This document shows positions 15,274 through 23,667 of a DNA stretch of 64,000 nucleotides, in pieces. The stretch comes from Promicromonospora umidemergens (GTDB lineage: Bacteria; Actinomycetota; Actinomycetes; Actinomycetales; Cellulomonadaceae): NCBI RefSeq assembly GCF_024171995.1, contig NZ_JAMTCT010000010.1:124001-188000 (forward strand). Direction: 5' to 3'. Position 1 is the stretch's first letter. Each line of letters starts with the position of its first letter. The notes under the pieces are model-generated. The model made no database searches. It saw only the letters and a program-made list of their open reading frames with translations, and was not told the origin of the DNA. The translations under genes and the position numbers were made by a program.

Positions 15274-17876
15274 TGGCCACCTCCTTTCCCGCAGCGCGCC
15301 TGACGCTGGCGCAGATGCGCCGCAGCGCGGGCCGCCTCGCGTCAGCCGGTGTCGCCATCGCCATCGGAACGGCATTCGTCGCGGCCACGCTGCTGGCAGG
15401 CAACGTCATCACCAGCACGACGTACGGCCAGGTGGCGGCGGCCCTCGCAGACGCGGACCTGGCGGTCCTCGACGACAACCTGTCGCTGACCGAGGCCGAC
15501 CTCGACGCGGCGCGAGGCGTCGAGGGCGTCGCGGCCGCCGACGCGCAGGAGACCTCCTACACGGAGCTCAACCACGGTGGGAAGTCGGTCTACCAGCAGA
15601 TCATCGCTGTGGCGTCGGACGAGCGGCTCATGCCGCTCGAGCTGTCCGACGGCGCCTGGCCGGCGGCGAAGGACGAGGTAGCGCTCCCGCCGGACGTCGC
15701 GGACCGTCTCGGGGTCGAGATCGGCGACGTCGTCACCTCGTCCCGGTGGGTCATCGACGACGAGCCCACCACGTTCGACGACGGGAGCGAGGGGTACGAC
15801 GGCCATGACGTCGCCGAGAAGCTGACGCTGACCGGCCTCGTGGACGACCCCTACGCCGCGTACGCGGGCACGGGCGGCGCTGCCGTCATGAGCCAGGCGG
15901 CGCTGGCGCAGCGGGTCACCGACGGCCTCGAGCCCGGTACGGAGCGAACCGTAGGTGCGATCCTGGTCGCGCTCGACCCCGCCGCCGACCCCGCTGCCGT
16001 CGACGAGGCGCTCGCGGCCGCAGTCCCGGCCGCCACCGACGTCACGACGTCCGAGGCGTACGCAGAGAAGCAGGTGGCGCAGATGTCGGGCGGCGACACC
16101 ATCTTCCTCGTGTTCGTCATGGCCTTCGCCGCCGTGGCCCTCGTGGTCGCCGGCCTGGTCATCGCCAACACGTTCCAGGTGCTCGTCGCGCAGCGCGCCC
16201 GCACCCTTGCGCTCCTGCGCTGCGTCGGTGCGACCACAGGGCAGCTCTACCGCAGCGTGCTCCTCGAGGCAGCGGTCCTCGGCACGCTCGCGTCCCTCAC
16301 CGGCATCGTCATCGGCGCGGCGCTGGTCCAGGGCGGGCTCATGATCGCCCCCACCTTCGACCTCGGGATGCCCCTGCCGGAGGCCATCAACCTCACGACA
16401 CCGGTGTTCGTCGCGCCGCTCGCCGTCGGCATCGTCGTGACGCTCGCCGCCGCACTCGCACCAGCCCTCGCGGCGGCCCGGGTGGCCCCGCTCGCCGCCC
16501 TCCGCCCGTCCGACGCGCCGAACCTGCGCAAGGGCGCTGGGCGGCTCCGGGCCGTGCTCGCGACCCTCATGACCCTCGGTGGTCTGGCCCTGCTCGGCGT
16601 GGGCGTCGCGCTCGCGCTCGAGGGGGAGCTCGAGATCGGCCTGATGGCCACCGTCGGCGGTGGCTCCATGTCCCTGATCGGCGTGATCGTCGGCTCCGTG
16701 TTCTGGCTGCCGAAGGTCACGGCGGGCATCGGCAGGCTCGTGGGCACCGCAGGGCCGTCGGCCCGCCTCGCGGCGGCGAACACCCTGCGCAACCCCCGTC
16801 GGACGGCGGCGACCTCGACCGCGCTGCTCATCGGCGTCACCCTCGTCGGCACGATGACGACCGGCGCGGCCACCGCTCGCGTCGCCATGGACGACGAGCT
16901 GAACGCGATGTACCCCGTCGACGTCCAGATCTCGACCGCGATCTCCGACGGCGAGCAGGAGGCCGCCATGGCGCCCGCCGTCACCGACGCGATATCCGGC
17001 GTCGCCGGGCTCCGGGGCACCGCCGAGGTGACGTCGCTCTACGTGGAGACCTCCGACAGCAGGTGGCCGGAGATCCAGACGACCGTCGCGAGCCCGGACG
17101 ACCTGCGCGCCGTCGTGAACAACCCCGAGCGGTTCGACCGGCTGCAGCAGGGCACCCTCGTGGTCCCCGAGCAGCTCGCCAAGCACCACGAGCTCGAGGG
17201 CCTCGACGAGATCGAGCTCACCGGCCCCGGCGGGAAGACGACCCTCGACATCGCGACGATCGACATGCAGTACGGGTCGGCGTTCATGGTGCCGCAGGAC
17301 TTCCAGGCGATCTACCCCGACCTGCGGGCCAACATGATCTGGGCGGGCGTCGCCGACGGGGAGGACGCGGCGGACACGTTCGCCGCGGTGCAGGACGCCG
17401 TGTCCACCACCGACGAGGCGGTGGAGGTGGCCGGCGCCGTCGTGGACCGGAACAGCTTCCAGCAGCTCATCGACGTGATCCTCGGGATCGTCGTCGGGCT
17501 GCTCGCCGTCGCGGTGGTGATCGCGCTGATCGGCGTGGCCAACACCCTGTCGCTGTCCGTCATCGAGCGGAACCGGGAGAGCGCCATGCTGCGGGCGATC
17601 GGGCTCTCGAAGGGGCAGCTGCGAGCGACCCTCGCCATCGAGGGGATGCTCATCGCAGGGGTGGGCGCCGTGCTCGGCGTCGTGCTCGGCCTGCTGTACG
17701 GCTGGGCCGGGTCCGCCACCGCCCTGGCCGGCATAGGACAGGTGACGCTCGTCGTCCCGTGGGCCGAGATCGCGCTGATCCTCGGTGTGGCGCTGCTGGC
17801 GGGGCTCGTCGCCTCCGTCGTACCGGCGCGGGCCGCTGTACGCACCCACCCGGTGGCGGCGCTCGCCGCGGAGTAG
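15273..17876 (+). CDS. FtsX/MacB-like ABC permease (1)
   Basis: An 867-aa permease with two FtsX-like core domains. An N-terminal membrane helix (about 20-45) is followed by a large extracellular domain, three helices around 270-400, a further helix pair near 425-480, a second extracellular domain (about 530-720) and three C-terminal helices ending in VVPARAAVRTHPVAALAAE. The repeated motif RTLALLRCVGA / SAMLRAIGLSKGQ is the coupling-helix region of this family. It is translationally coupled to the ATPase. The next permease is a paralogue that aligns along its whole length, so the locus arose by duplication. Confidence 0.93.
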   Translation: MATSFPAARLTLAQMRRSAGRLASAGVAIAIGTAFVAATLLAGNVITSTTYGQVAAALADADLAVLDDNLSLTEADLDAARGVEGVAAADAQETSYTELNHGGKSVYQQIIAVASDERLMPLELSDGAWPAAKDEVALPPDVADRLGVEIGDVVTSSRWVIDDEPTTFDDGSEGYDGHDVAEKLTLTGLVDDPYAAYAGTGGAAVMSQAALAQRVTDGLEPGTERTVGAILVALDPAADPAAVDEALAAAVPAATDVTTSEAYAEKQVAQMSGGDTIFLVFVMAFAAVALVVAGLVIANTFQVLVAQRARTLALLRCVGATTGQLYRSVLLEAAVLGTLASLTGIVIGAALVQGGLMIAPTFDLGMPLPEAINLTTPVFVAPLAVGIVVTLAAALAPALAAARVAPLAALRPSDAPNLRKGAGRLRAVLATLMTLGGLALLGVGVALALEGELEIGLMATVGGGSMSLIGVIVGSVFWLPKVTAGIGRLVGTAGPSARLAAANTLRNPRRTAATSTALLIGVTLVGTMTTGAATARVAMDDELNAMYPVDVQISTAISDGEQEAAMAPAVTDAISGVAGLRGTAEVTSLYVETSDSRWPEIQTTVASPDDLRAVVNNPERFDRLQQGTLVVPEQLAKHHELEGLDEIELTGPGGKTTLDIATIDMQYGSAFMVPQDFQAIYPDLRANMIWAGVADGEDAADTFAAVQDAVSTTDEAVEVAGAVVDRNSFQQLIDVILGIVVGLLAVAVVIALIGVANTLSLSVIERNRESAMLRAIGLSKGQLRATLAIEGMLIAGVGAVLGVVLGLLYGWAGSATALAGIGQVTLVVPWAEIALILGVALLAGLVASVVPARAAVRTHPVAALAAE

Positions 17877-17933
17877 GCGACACAGCACGCCCGGTCAGCA
17901 CGCGGCAGCCGCAAGGACTCGAGGGAGAGAAAC

Positions 17934-17984
17934 GTGGACATCATCGTGTACGTCCCACCGAGCCGGGCCGCCTCCGCGTGCTGA
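17934..17984 (+). pseudogene. vestigial ABC ATPase start, now a 16-codon leader ORF
   Basis: GTG followed by 15 codons and TGA, encoding VDIIVYVPPSRAASAC. It matches the start of the ABC ATPase at 14452 (VDTTVYVPADQPAPAPG) in both sequence and preceding GGAG-rich ribosome site (CGAGGGAGAGAAAC versus CGAGGAGCAATCTC). The rest of the ATPase is missing. The TGA (17982-17984) falls just inside the next permease, whose GTG start is at 17978. This looks like the scar of a deleted ATPase from a duplicated ATPase-permease unit, retained as a short translated leader that could couple translation. Confidence 0.8.
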
Positions 17985-20587
17985 CCGCCGACCCCACCAC
18001 CCGCGTCGCGCTGGGCCAGATGCGCCGCAGCATCGGCAGGCTCGCCGCCGCCGGCCTCGCCATCGTCATCAGCACCGCGTTCGTGGCCGCGACGCTGCAG
18101 GCGGGCACCATCATCACCCGCACGACGTACGCCCAGGTGGCCGCCCAGTACGCCGACGCTGACCTCGTCGTCTTCGACCGGGACGGCACCATGGTCCCTG
18201 CCGACACCGACGCGGTGCGCGCCGTCGAGGGCGTCGCGGCGGCCGACGGGTTCCACGGCACGTACACGGAGCTCAACCACGGCAGCAGGACGGTCTACCA
18301 GTCGCTCGTCGCGACGCCCTCCGACCCGCGGCTCTCGCCGCTGGCCCTGGCGGACGGCACCTGGGCCGACGGCCCCCGCCGCATCGTGCTCCCCGTCGAG
18401 GTCGCGGAGCTCTTCGGCGTCGGCGTGGGCGACTCCATCGCGTCGACACGCTGCCTGCGCGGCGGCCACCAGGCCGTGGACGAGAACGGCGCGGAGTGCT
18501 ACGGCGGCCAGGAGGTCACTCAGCGGCTGACGGTGTCCGGCCTGGTCGACGATCCGCTCGGCACGTACGCAGCGGGCGGTGGCGTCGCGGTCGTCAGCCC
18601 GGCCGCGCTCGAGAGGCGACTCGCCGACGACGCGGGCGGCGCCCCGCCGCCCGGCATGAGGACGCTGGTCGTCGCCCTGGACCGGCCCGGCGACCAGGCC
18701 GCCGTCGAAGCGGTCAAGAGCGACCTCGCCGCGGTCGTCCCGTCCGCCACCGGGGTCACCACGCCGGAGGAGTACGCGGAGGACGTCGTCGCGTCGATCT
18801 CGGACGGCCAGAACATCGTCTATCTCGTGTTCGCCCTGGCGCTCGCGGCGGTCTCCCTGGTGGTCGCGGGGCTCGTCATCGCGAACACGCTCCAGGTCCT
18901 CGTCGCGCAGCGGTCGCACACCCTCGCGCTCCTGCGCTGCGTGGGCGCGAGCACCGGGCAGGTCTACCGCAGCGTCCTGCTCGAGGCGGCGATCCTCGGC
19001 GCGGTCGCGTCGGTGGCGGGCGTCGTCGTCGGCTCCCTGTTCGTGCGGGCCGGGCTCCTGGTCGCCCCGGGCTTCGATCTCGGGGTGGAACTGCCGCGGA
19101 CGATCACCCCGAGCCCGTCGGCACTCCTCGTACCGCTCGCGGTCGGCCTGCTGGTGACCCTTGTCGCCGCGCTCGCCCCGGCGCGAGCCGCCTCACGCGT
19201 CGCTCCGCTCGCCGCCCTGCGACCGGCCCAGGATCCCGGCCGGTGCGGGACCAGCCGTGCCCGCGCGCTGCTCGCGGGGCTTGCCACCGTCGGCGGGTTC
19301 GTGGTCATGGCGGGGGGCGTGGCCCTCGGGACGTCCGGCAGCATCGACGTCGGACTGTTCGCCGCGATCCTCGGCGGCTCCATGTCGCTGGTCGGCGTGA
19401 TCGCCGGATCCGTCTTCTGGCTGCCGCGGGTCGCCGCGGCCTTCGGCAGGTTCACGGGTGCCGGCGGGCCCGCGGCACGCCTGGCGTCGGCCAACACGCT
19501 GCGCAACCCTCGCCGCACGGCGGCGACGTCCACCGCGCTGCTCATCGGCGTCACCCTGGTCTCCATGATGACGACGGGCGCCGCCAGCGCGCGCGTCGCC
19601 ATGGACGACCAGCTGGACGCACGCTTCCCCGTCGACCTCCAGGTCACCAGCACCACGTACGACGAGAACGGCCAGGCCGCCGTCCCCGCCACCGTGACCG
19701 CCGCCCTCGACGGCGTCGACGGGCTGCGTGCCGTGACCGAGGTGACGAACGTGTCCGCCGAGCGGGCGGACGAGGGCAAGCCCGTGCAGGTCGCCGTCGT
19801 CGAGCCGGAGGCGCTGCGTGCCGTCGCGAACACGCCCGCCGACGCCGAGCTGCTGCGGCCCGGCACCATCGTGGTCCCGGAGCGGGCTGCCGCGCTCTAC
19901 GGCCTTGAGGGTCTCGACACCCTCGAGCTCACCGGACCGGACGGCGAGGTGACGCTCGACGTCGCGCACAGCGACTCCCAGGCCGACCGGGCCTACCTGA
20001 CACCGCAGGACCTCGCGGCCTTCGCCGCGGGGACGGCGGCCGGCGAGGTGTGGGCGGCGGTCGACGACGACCAGGACGCCGGGGAGGTCGTCTCCGCCGT
20101 GCAGGAGGCGGTCTCCACGACCGGCGAGACCGTCGGTGTCGCCGGCATCGTCGTCGAGCGGTCCGCCTACCAGGAGATCGTCGACGCGATCCTCGCGATC
20201 GTCGTCGGGCTGCTCGCCGTGGCCGTGGTGATCGCGCTGATCGGCGTGGCCAACACCCTCTCGCTGTCCGTCATGGACCGGTCCAAGGAGAACGCCGTGC
20301 TGCGGGCGATCGGGCTCTCGAGGCGCCAGCTGCGGGCCACGCTCGCCGTCGAGGGCCTCGTCATCGCGGCCGTCGGTGCGGTGCTCGGCGTCGTGCTCGG
20401 GCTCCTGTACGGCTGGGCAGGCGCCGCCACGGCACTGTCCACCCTTGGCACGGTGCCGCTCGTGGTGCCCTGGACCGAGATCGCCGTGGTGCTCGGCGCC
20501 GCCCTCGTCGCGGGCCTGATCGCCTCGGTGGTACCGGCGCAGGCGGCCGCCCGCACGCGCCCGGTGGCGGCGCTCGCGGCGGAGTGA
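17978..20587 (+). CDS. FtsX/MacB-like ABC permease (2)
   Basis: 869 aa, a full-length paralogue of the preceding permease (LGQMRRSIGRLAAAGLAIVI at the N-terminus, HTLALLRCVGASTGQVYRSV in the coupling region, and the same C-terminal VARTHPVAALAAE-type ending). GTG 17978 has no ribosome site of its own but overlaps the stop of the 16-codon leader that begins at 17934 with a good one, so re-initiation is likely. A much longer frame open from 17063 is an out-of-frame shadow of permease 1. The ATPase at 14452 is the probable partner. The convergent two-component genes downstream suggest stress-regulated export. Confidence 0.93.
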   Translation: MLTADPTTRVALGQMRRSIGRLAAAGLAIVISTAFVAATLQAGTIITRTTYAQVAAQYADADLVVFDRDGTMVPADTDAVRAVEGVAAADGFHGTYTELNHGSRTVYQSLVATPSDPRLSPLALADGTWADGPRRIVLPVEVAELFGVGVGDSIASTRCLRGGHQAVDENGAECYGGQEVTQRLTVSGLVDDPLGTYAAGGGVAVVSPAALERRLADDAGGAPPPGMRTLVVALDRPGDQAAVEAVKSDLAAVVPSATGVTTPEEYAEDVVASISDGQNIVYLVFALALAAVSLVVAGLVIANTLQVLVAQRSHTLALLRCVGASTGQVYRSVLLEAAILGAVASVAGVVVGSLFVRAGLLVAPGFDLGVELPRTITPSPSALLVPLAVGLLVTLVAALAPARAASRVAPLAALRPAQDPGRCGTSRARALLAGLATVGGFVVMAGGVALGTSGSIDVGLFAAILGGSMSLVGVIAGSVFWLPRVAAAFGRFTGAGGPAARLASANTLRNPRRTAATSTALLIGVTLVSMMTTGAASARVAMDDQLDARFPVDLQVTSTTYDENGQAAVPATVTAALDGVDGLRAVTEVTNVSAERADEGKPVQVAVVEPEALRAVANTPADAELLRPGTIVVPERAAALYGLEGLDTLELTGPDGEVTLDVAHSDSQADRAYLTPQDLAAFAAGTAAGEVWAAVDDDQDAGEVVSAVQEAVSTTGETVGVAGIVVERSAYQEIVDAILAIVVGLLAVAVVIALIGVANTLSLSVMDRSKENAVLRAIGLSRRQLRATLAVEGLVIAAVGAVLGVVLGLLYGWAGAATALSTLGTVPLVVPWTEIAVVLGAALVAGLIASVVPAQAAARTRPVAALAAE

Positions 20588-20597
20588 CGACGACGGT

Positions 20598-21305
20598 TCA
20601 GGAGTTCGGGCGGACCAGGCCCGTCTCGTAGGCGGTCACCACTGCCTGCACCCGGTCGCGGGCGTTCAGCTTCGACAGGATGCGCCCCACGTGCGTCTTG
20701 ACCGTCGCCTCGGCGACGAACAGGTCCGACGCGATCTCCGTGTTGGACCGCCCGCGCGCCATGAGTACGAGCACCTCGCGCTCGCGGCTCGTCAGCGCGG
20801 CGAGCGCCTTCTGGGGCTCCGCCGCCTCCTCGGGCGGCAATGTCGTGACCAGGCGCTCCATGAGCCGCCGCGTGGACGACGGCGCGATCACCGCGTCGCC
20901 CTGGTGCACCGTGCGGATGGCCGTCAGCAGCTCCTCCGGCTGGGCGTCCTTGAGCAGGAAGCCGCTGGCCCCGGCCCGGATCGCGTCGAGGACGTACTCG
21001 TCCAGGTCGAACGTGGTGAGCACGATGACGCGGGGATCACCCGCAGCCGCCGCGGCATCGTCGGCCAGGAGTGCGCGGGTAGCGGTCAGGCCGTCCATCG
21101 CGGGCATGCGCACGTCCATGAGCACGACGTCGGACACCGTGGTGGCCAGCCGGCGCAGCGCGTCGCGACCGTCGTCGGCCTCGACCACCACGCGCAGGTC
21201 GGGCTGGGAGTTGATCACCATGCGCAGACCCGCCCGGACCAGGGGCTGGTCGTCGACGAGCGCGACGCGCACCGGTCCGTCGGGTGCGTCCGGGCTGTAG
21301 GTCAT
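20598..21305 (-). CDS. NarL/FixJ-family response regulator
   Basis: A 235-aa two-component response regulator. The receiver domain has the acidic pair in ALVDDQ, phosphorylation site Asp64 in VVLMDVRMP and the conserved Lys in GFLLKDA. The LuxR-type helix-turn-helix follows at about 172-215 (LTSREREVLVLMARGRSNTE, ATVKTHVGRILSKL). ATG 21305 overlaps the TGA of the kinase gene (ATGA) and has AGGAAG upstream. Together with the kinase it probably controls the adjacent exporter. Confidence 0.95.
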   Translation of the reverse strand: MTYSPDAPDGPVRVALVDDQPLVRAGLRMVINSQPDLRVVVEADDGRDALRRLATTVSDVVLMDVRMPAMDGLTATRALLADDAAAAAGDPRVIVLTTFDLDEYVLDAIRAGASGFLLKDAQPEELLTAIRTVHQGDAVIAPSSTRRLMERLVTTLPPEEAAEPQKALAALTSREREVLVLMARGRSNTEIASDLFVAEATVKTHVGRILSKLNARDRVQAVVTAYETGLVRPNS

Positions 21306-22828
21306 CGTGCTTCCTGTTCGTCGTCCTGCTGTTCGTCGTCCTGGTCGGGTGTGTCGTCCGTCGTGTGGTCGGCGGGGCTCGCGCGGCCGGCGTCGGGCTC
21401 GCCCTCGGCGGGGTCCTCGAAGGCTCGGGGGATCGGCACGACGAACCGCACCGAGAACCCGCCACCCCTGCGGGGCCCGGCCGCGAGCTTCCCGCCGAAC
21501 ATCTCGGCGCGTTCGCGCATCCCCAGCAGACCGTATCCGGCAGTCGGCGCCGGTACGTCCGGGGTGGCGGGGTCGGCGGCGGCCAGACCGCGGCCGTCGT
21601 CCTCCACGCGCAGCTCCAGCTCGTCCTCGCCCCAGCGCAGCAGGACGGTGACCTTGGGCCGGGGGCCGGCGTGCTTGCGCACATTGGTGAGGGCCTCCTG
21701 GCAGACCCGGAACAGCGTGAGCCCGACGCCGGGCGGCAGGCGCCGCTCGGGGCCTACCCGTGCCCAGGAGACCCTGAGCCCGTCGTCGCGGGCCTGGTCG
21801 ACCAGCGTGCCGATGTCGGTCGCGCCGGGCTGCGGTCGCACGGGTGCCGTGCTGCCCGACGACGGCGCTGTCGCCGGCTGGGCGCTTCCCGGTCCACCGG
21901 TGCCGCGGACGGCGGCTCCCGGGCCGTCCACGGTGCTCGCGCGTCCGGGGCCGGTGCCCGCGGCGGACGCCGGCAGCACGAGCCGGGCCGGGGTGTCGTC
22001 GGGCGCGACCAGACCGAGAGGGGTCGTGGTGCCGGGATGGTCCTCCCGCAGCACCCCGAGCAGGCGACGCATGTCGGCCAGTGCCGCTCTGCCTGTCTCC
22101 GCGATGGTGCCGAGGGAGCGCTGGGCGGCGGCGGGGTCGGCGGCGGCGGCGTACCGGCCGCCGTCGGCCTGGGCGATGACCACCGACAGGGAGTGCGCGA
22201 CGATGTCGTGCATCTCGCGGGCGATGCGTGACCGTTCGGCGGCGGTGGCGATCTGGGCCTGCTGGTCGCGCTCGATCTCCAGGCGCACGGCGCGGTCGCG
22301 CATGGCCACGAGCATCGTGCGCCGCGACCGGCGCACGAGGCCGAACGCGAACGAGCAGGCCAGCAAGGTCATGATCATCACGACCATGCCGGCGGTCGGG
22401 GCAAGATCGGCCGTGAAGGACGCGCCCTGGACCCGGAGCCACATCGTCGTACCCAGGGTGAGCGGGCCGACCACGGCCATCCCGCACGCCATCAGGTAGG
22501 CCCAGCGGGGCCCGTAGACCGTGACGCAGTACATCGACACCAGCACGACCAGATCGGCCGGCAGCAGCACGGGGACGTTGAAGACGATGATCTGCACCAT
22601 GCACACCACGAAGACGGCGACGCACGAGGCGGCCGGGCGGGTGCGGCACCAGGCGAGCGGCGCGAGCACCGCGGCCGAGATCAGGGCAGCCTCGAGGGTA
22701 CTGAGCAAGTAGGGGGCGGCGTTGCTCGCGGTCGTCACCACGAGCAGGCCACCCAGCACGGTGAGAGCGAGGTCGACGAGGAACCGATACCGCTCCGACC
22801 ACTGTGCCCACCGCTCGTACCAACCCAT
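21302..22828 (-). CDS. DesK-like (HisKA_3) sensor histidine kinase
   Basis: A membrane sensor kinase, 508 aa. Several membrane segments lie between about residues 18 and 165, then a dimerisation domain with phospho-acceptor His207 in REMHDIVAHSLSVV, and a C-terminal HATPase (NVRKHAG, VEDDGRG, GYGLLGMRER). Unusual is a Pro/Gly/Ala/Thr-rich stretch of about 75 residues inserted between the two catalytic parts (about 270-345). The C-terminal tail is acidic and Gln-rich. It is followed with an overlap by its response regulator. Confidence 0.94.
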   Translation of the reverse strand: MGWYERWAQWSERYRFLVDLALTVLGGLLVVTTASNAAPYLLSTLEAALISAAVLAPLAWCRTRPAASCVAVFVVCMVQIIVFNVPVLLPADLVVLVSMYCVTVYGPRWAYLMACGMAVVGPLTLGTTMWLRVQGASFTADLAPTAGMVVMIMTLLACSFAFGLVRRSRRTMLVAMRDRAVRLEIERDQQAQIATAAERSRIAREMHDIVAHSLSVVIAQADGGRYAAAADPAAAQRSLGTIAETGRAALADMRRLLGVLREDHPGTTTPLGLVAPDDTPARLVLPASAAGTGPGRASTVDGPGAAVRGTGGPGSAQPATAPSSGSTAPVRPQPGATDIGTLVDQARDDGLRVSWARVGPERRLPPGVGLTLFRVCQEALTNVRKHAGPRPKVTVLLRWGEDELELRVEDDGRGLAAADPATPDVPAPTAGYGLLGMRERAEMFGGKLAAGPRRGGGFSVRFVVPIPRAFEDPAEGEPDAGRASPADHTTDDTPDQDDEQQDDEQEAR

Positions 22829-22835
22829 GCAGGTC

Positions 22836-22841
22836 AGAGTA
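22836..22841 (-). promoter_or_regulatory. -10 box TACTCT, leaderless kinase gene
   Basis: TACTCT on the minus strand ends seven bases before the ATG at 22828, without a ribosome-binding site. Confidence 0.5.
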
Positions 22842-22896
22842 GGTCGAACCGTTGCGTGAGCGCGTCATACCGTGGTAGCACTTGCGCCATACCCAT

Positions 22897-22918
22897 CTCA
22901 CCGAAAGGATTCGGTGAG
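22897..22918. promoter_or_regulatory. inverted repeat CTCACCGA-N6-TCGGTGAG
   Basis: An 8-bp perfect inverted repeat in the space between two divergent two-component operons, about 50 bp upstream of the OmpR-type regulator's -10 box. It is a candidate operator for either regulator. Confidence 0.5.
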
Positions 22919-22967
22919 GTGGTCGTCCCAGGGGTGCCCGGGTAGCGCCAGAGCGTCGGTTATGCCC

Positions 22968-22973
22968 TACGAT
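22968..22973 (+). promoter_or_regulatory. -10 box TACGAT, leaderless response-regulator gene
   Basis: TACGAT ends six bases before ATG 22980. The short gap and missing Shine-Dalgarno sequence indicate a leaderless mRNA. Confidence 0.65.
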
Positions 22974-22979
22974 GGCGAA

Positions 22980-23663
22980 ATGACTCACGTACTCCTAGCC
23001 GAGGACGACCCGGCCATTGCCGAGCCGTTGGCACGAGCGCTCTCCCGTGAGGGATACGACGTCGTCGTGCAAGGAACCGGCAAAGGTGCGATCGAGAGCT
23101 CGACCGGTGCGGACATCGTCGTTCTGGACCTGGGCCTTCCCGACATGGACGGGCTCGATGTCGCGCGCGAGATCAGGGCCAATGGCCTCACCGTGCCCGT
23201 GCTCGTGCTGACCGCCCGTGCCGACGAGGTAGACCTTGTCGTGGGCCTCGATGCCGGCGCAGACGACTACGTCACCAAGCCCTTCCGCCTTGCCGAGCTG
23301 CTCGCGCGAGTGCGTGCGCTCCTGCGCCGCTCGCACGGCGAGACCGGCGAGGAGGAGGAGCTGCACGCGCAGGACGTCCGCGTCGACGTCGCAGCGCACC
23401 GCGCCTTCCAGGGTGACCGCGAGCTGCACCTGACCACCAAGGAGTTCGACCTGCTGCGCGTCCTCGTGCAGAACGCCGGCTCCGTGGTCGTCCGGGACAC
23501 GCTGATGCGCGACGTCTGGGGCTCGGACCCGGTCGGTTCCACCAAGACGCTGGACATGCACGTGTCCTGGCTGCGCCGCAAGCTCGGCGACGACGCCAAC
23601 GCACCGCGCTACGTCTCGACCGTGCGCGGTCTCGGTTTCCGCTTCGAGATCGGGGCGAGCTAG
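22980..23663 (+). CDS. OmpR/PhoB-family response regulator
   Basis: 227 aa. The receiver domain carries AEDDPAI, phospho-acceptor Asp50 in VVLDLGLPDMDG and Lys in DDYVTKPF. The C-terminal winged helix has LTTKEFDLLRVLVQNAG, the loop around DVWGSDPVGSTKTLDMHVSW, and RYVSTVRGLGFRFE. The start at 22980 follows the TACGAT box; an upstream in-frame start at 22872 would add unconserved sequence. The sensor kinase gene follows after four bases. The target genes are unknown. Confidence 0.95.
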   Translation: MTHVLLAEDDPAIAEPLARALSREGYDVVVQGTGKGAIESSTGADIVVLDLGLPDMDGLDVAREIRANGLTVPVLVLTARADEVDLVVGLDAGADDYVTKPFRLAELLARVRALLRRSHGETGEEEELHAQDVRVDVAAHRAFQGDRELHLTTKEFDLLRVLVQNAGSVVVRDTLMRDVWGSDPVGSTKTLDMHVSWLRRKLGDDANAPRYVSTVRGLGFRFEIGAS

Positions 23664-23667
23664 CCAG

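Noticed and set aside
17063-17977. N-terminal extension of the second FtsX permease
   Set aside because: This stretch is an out-of-frame shadow of the first permease; homology begins only after GTG 17978.
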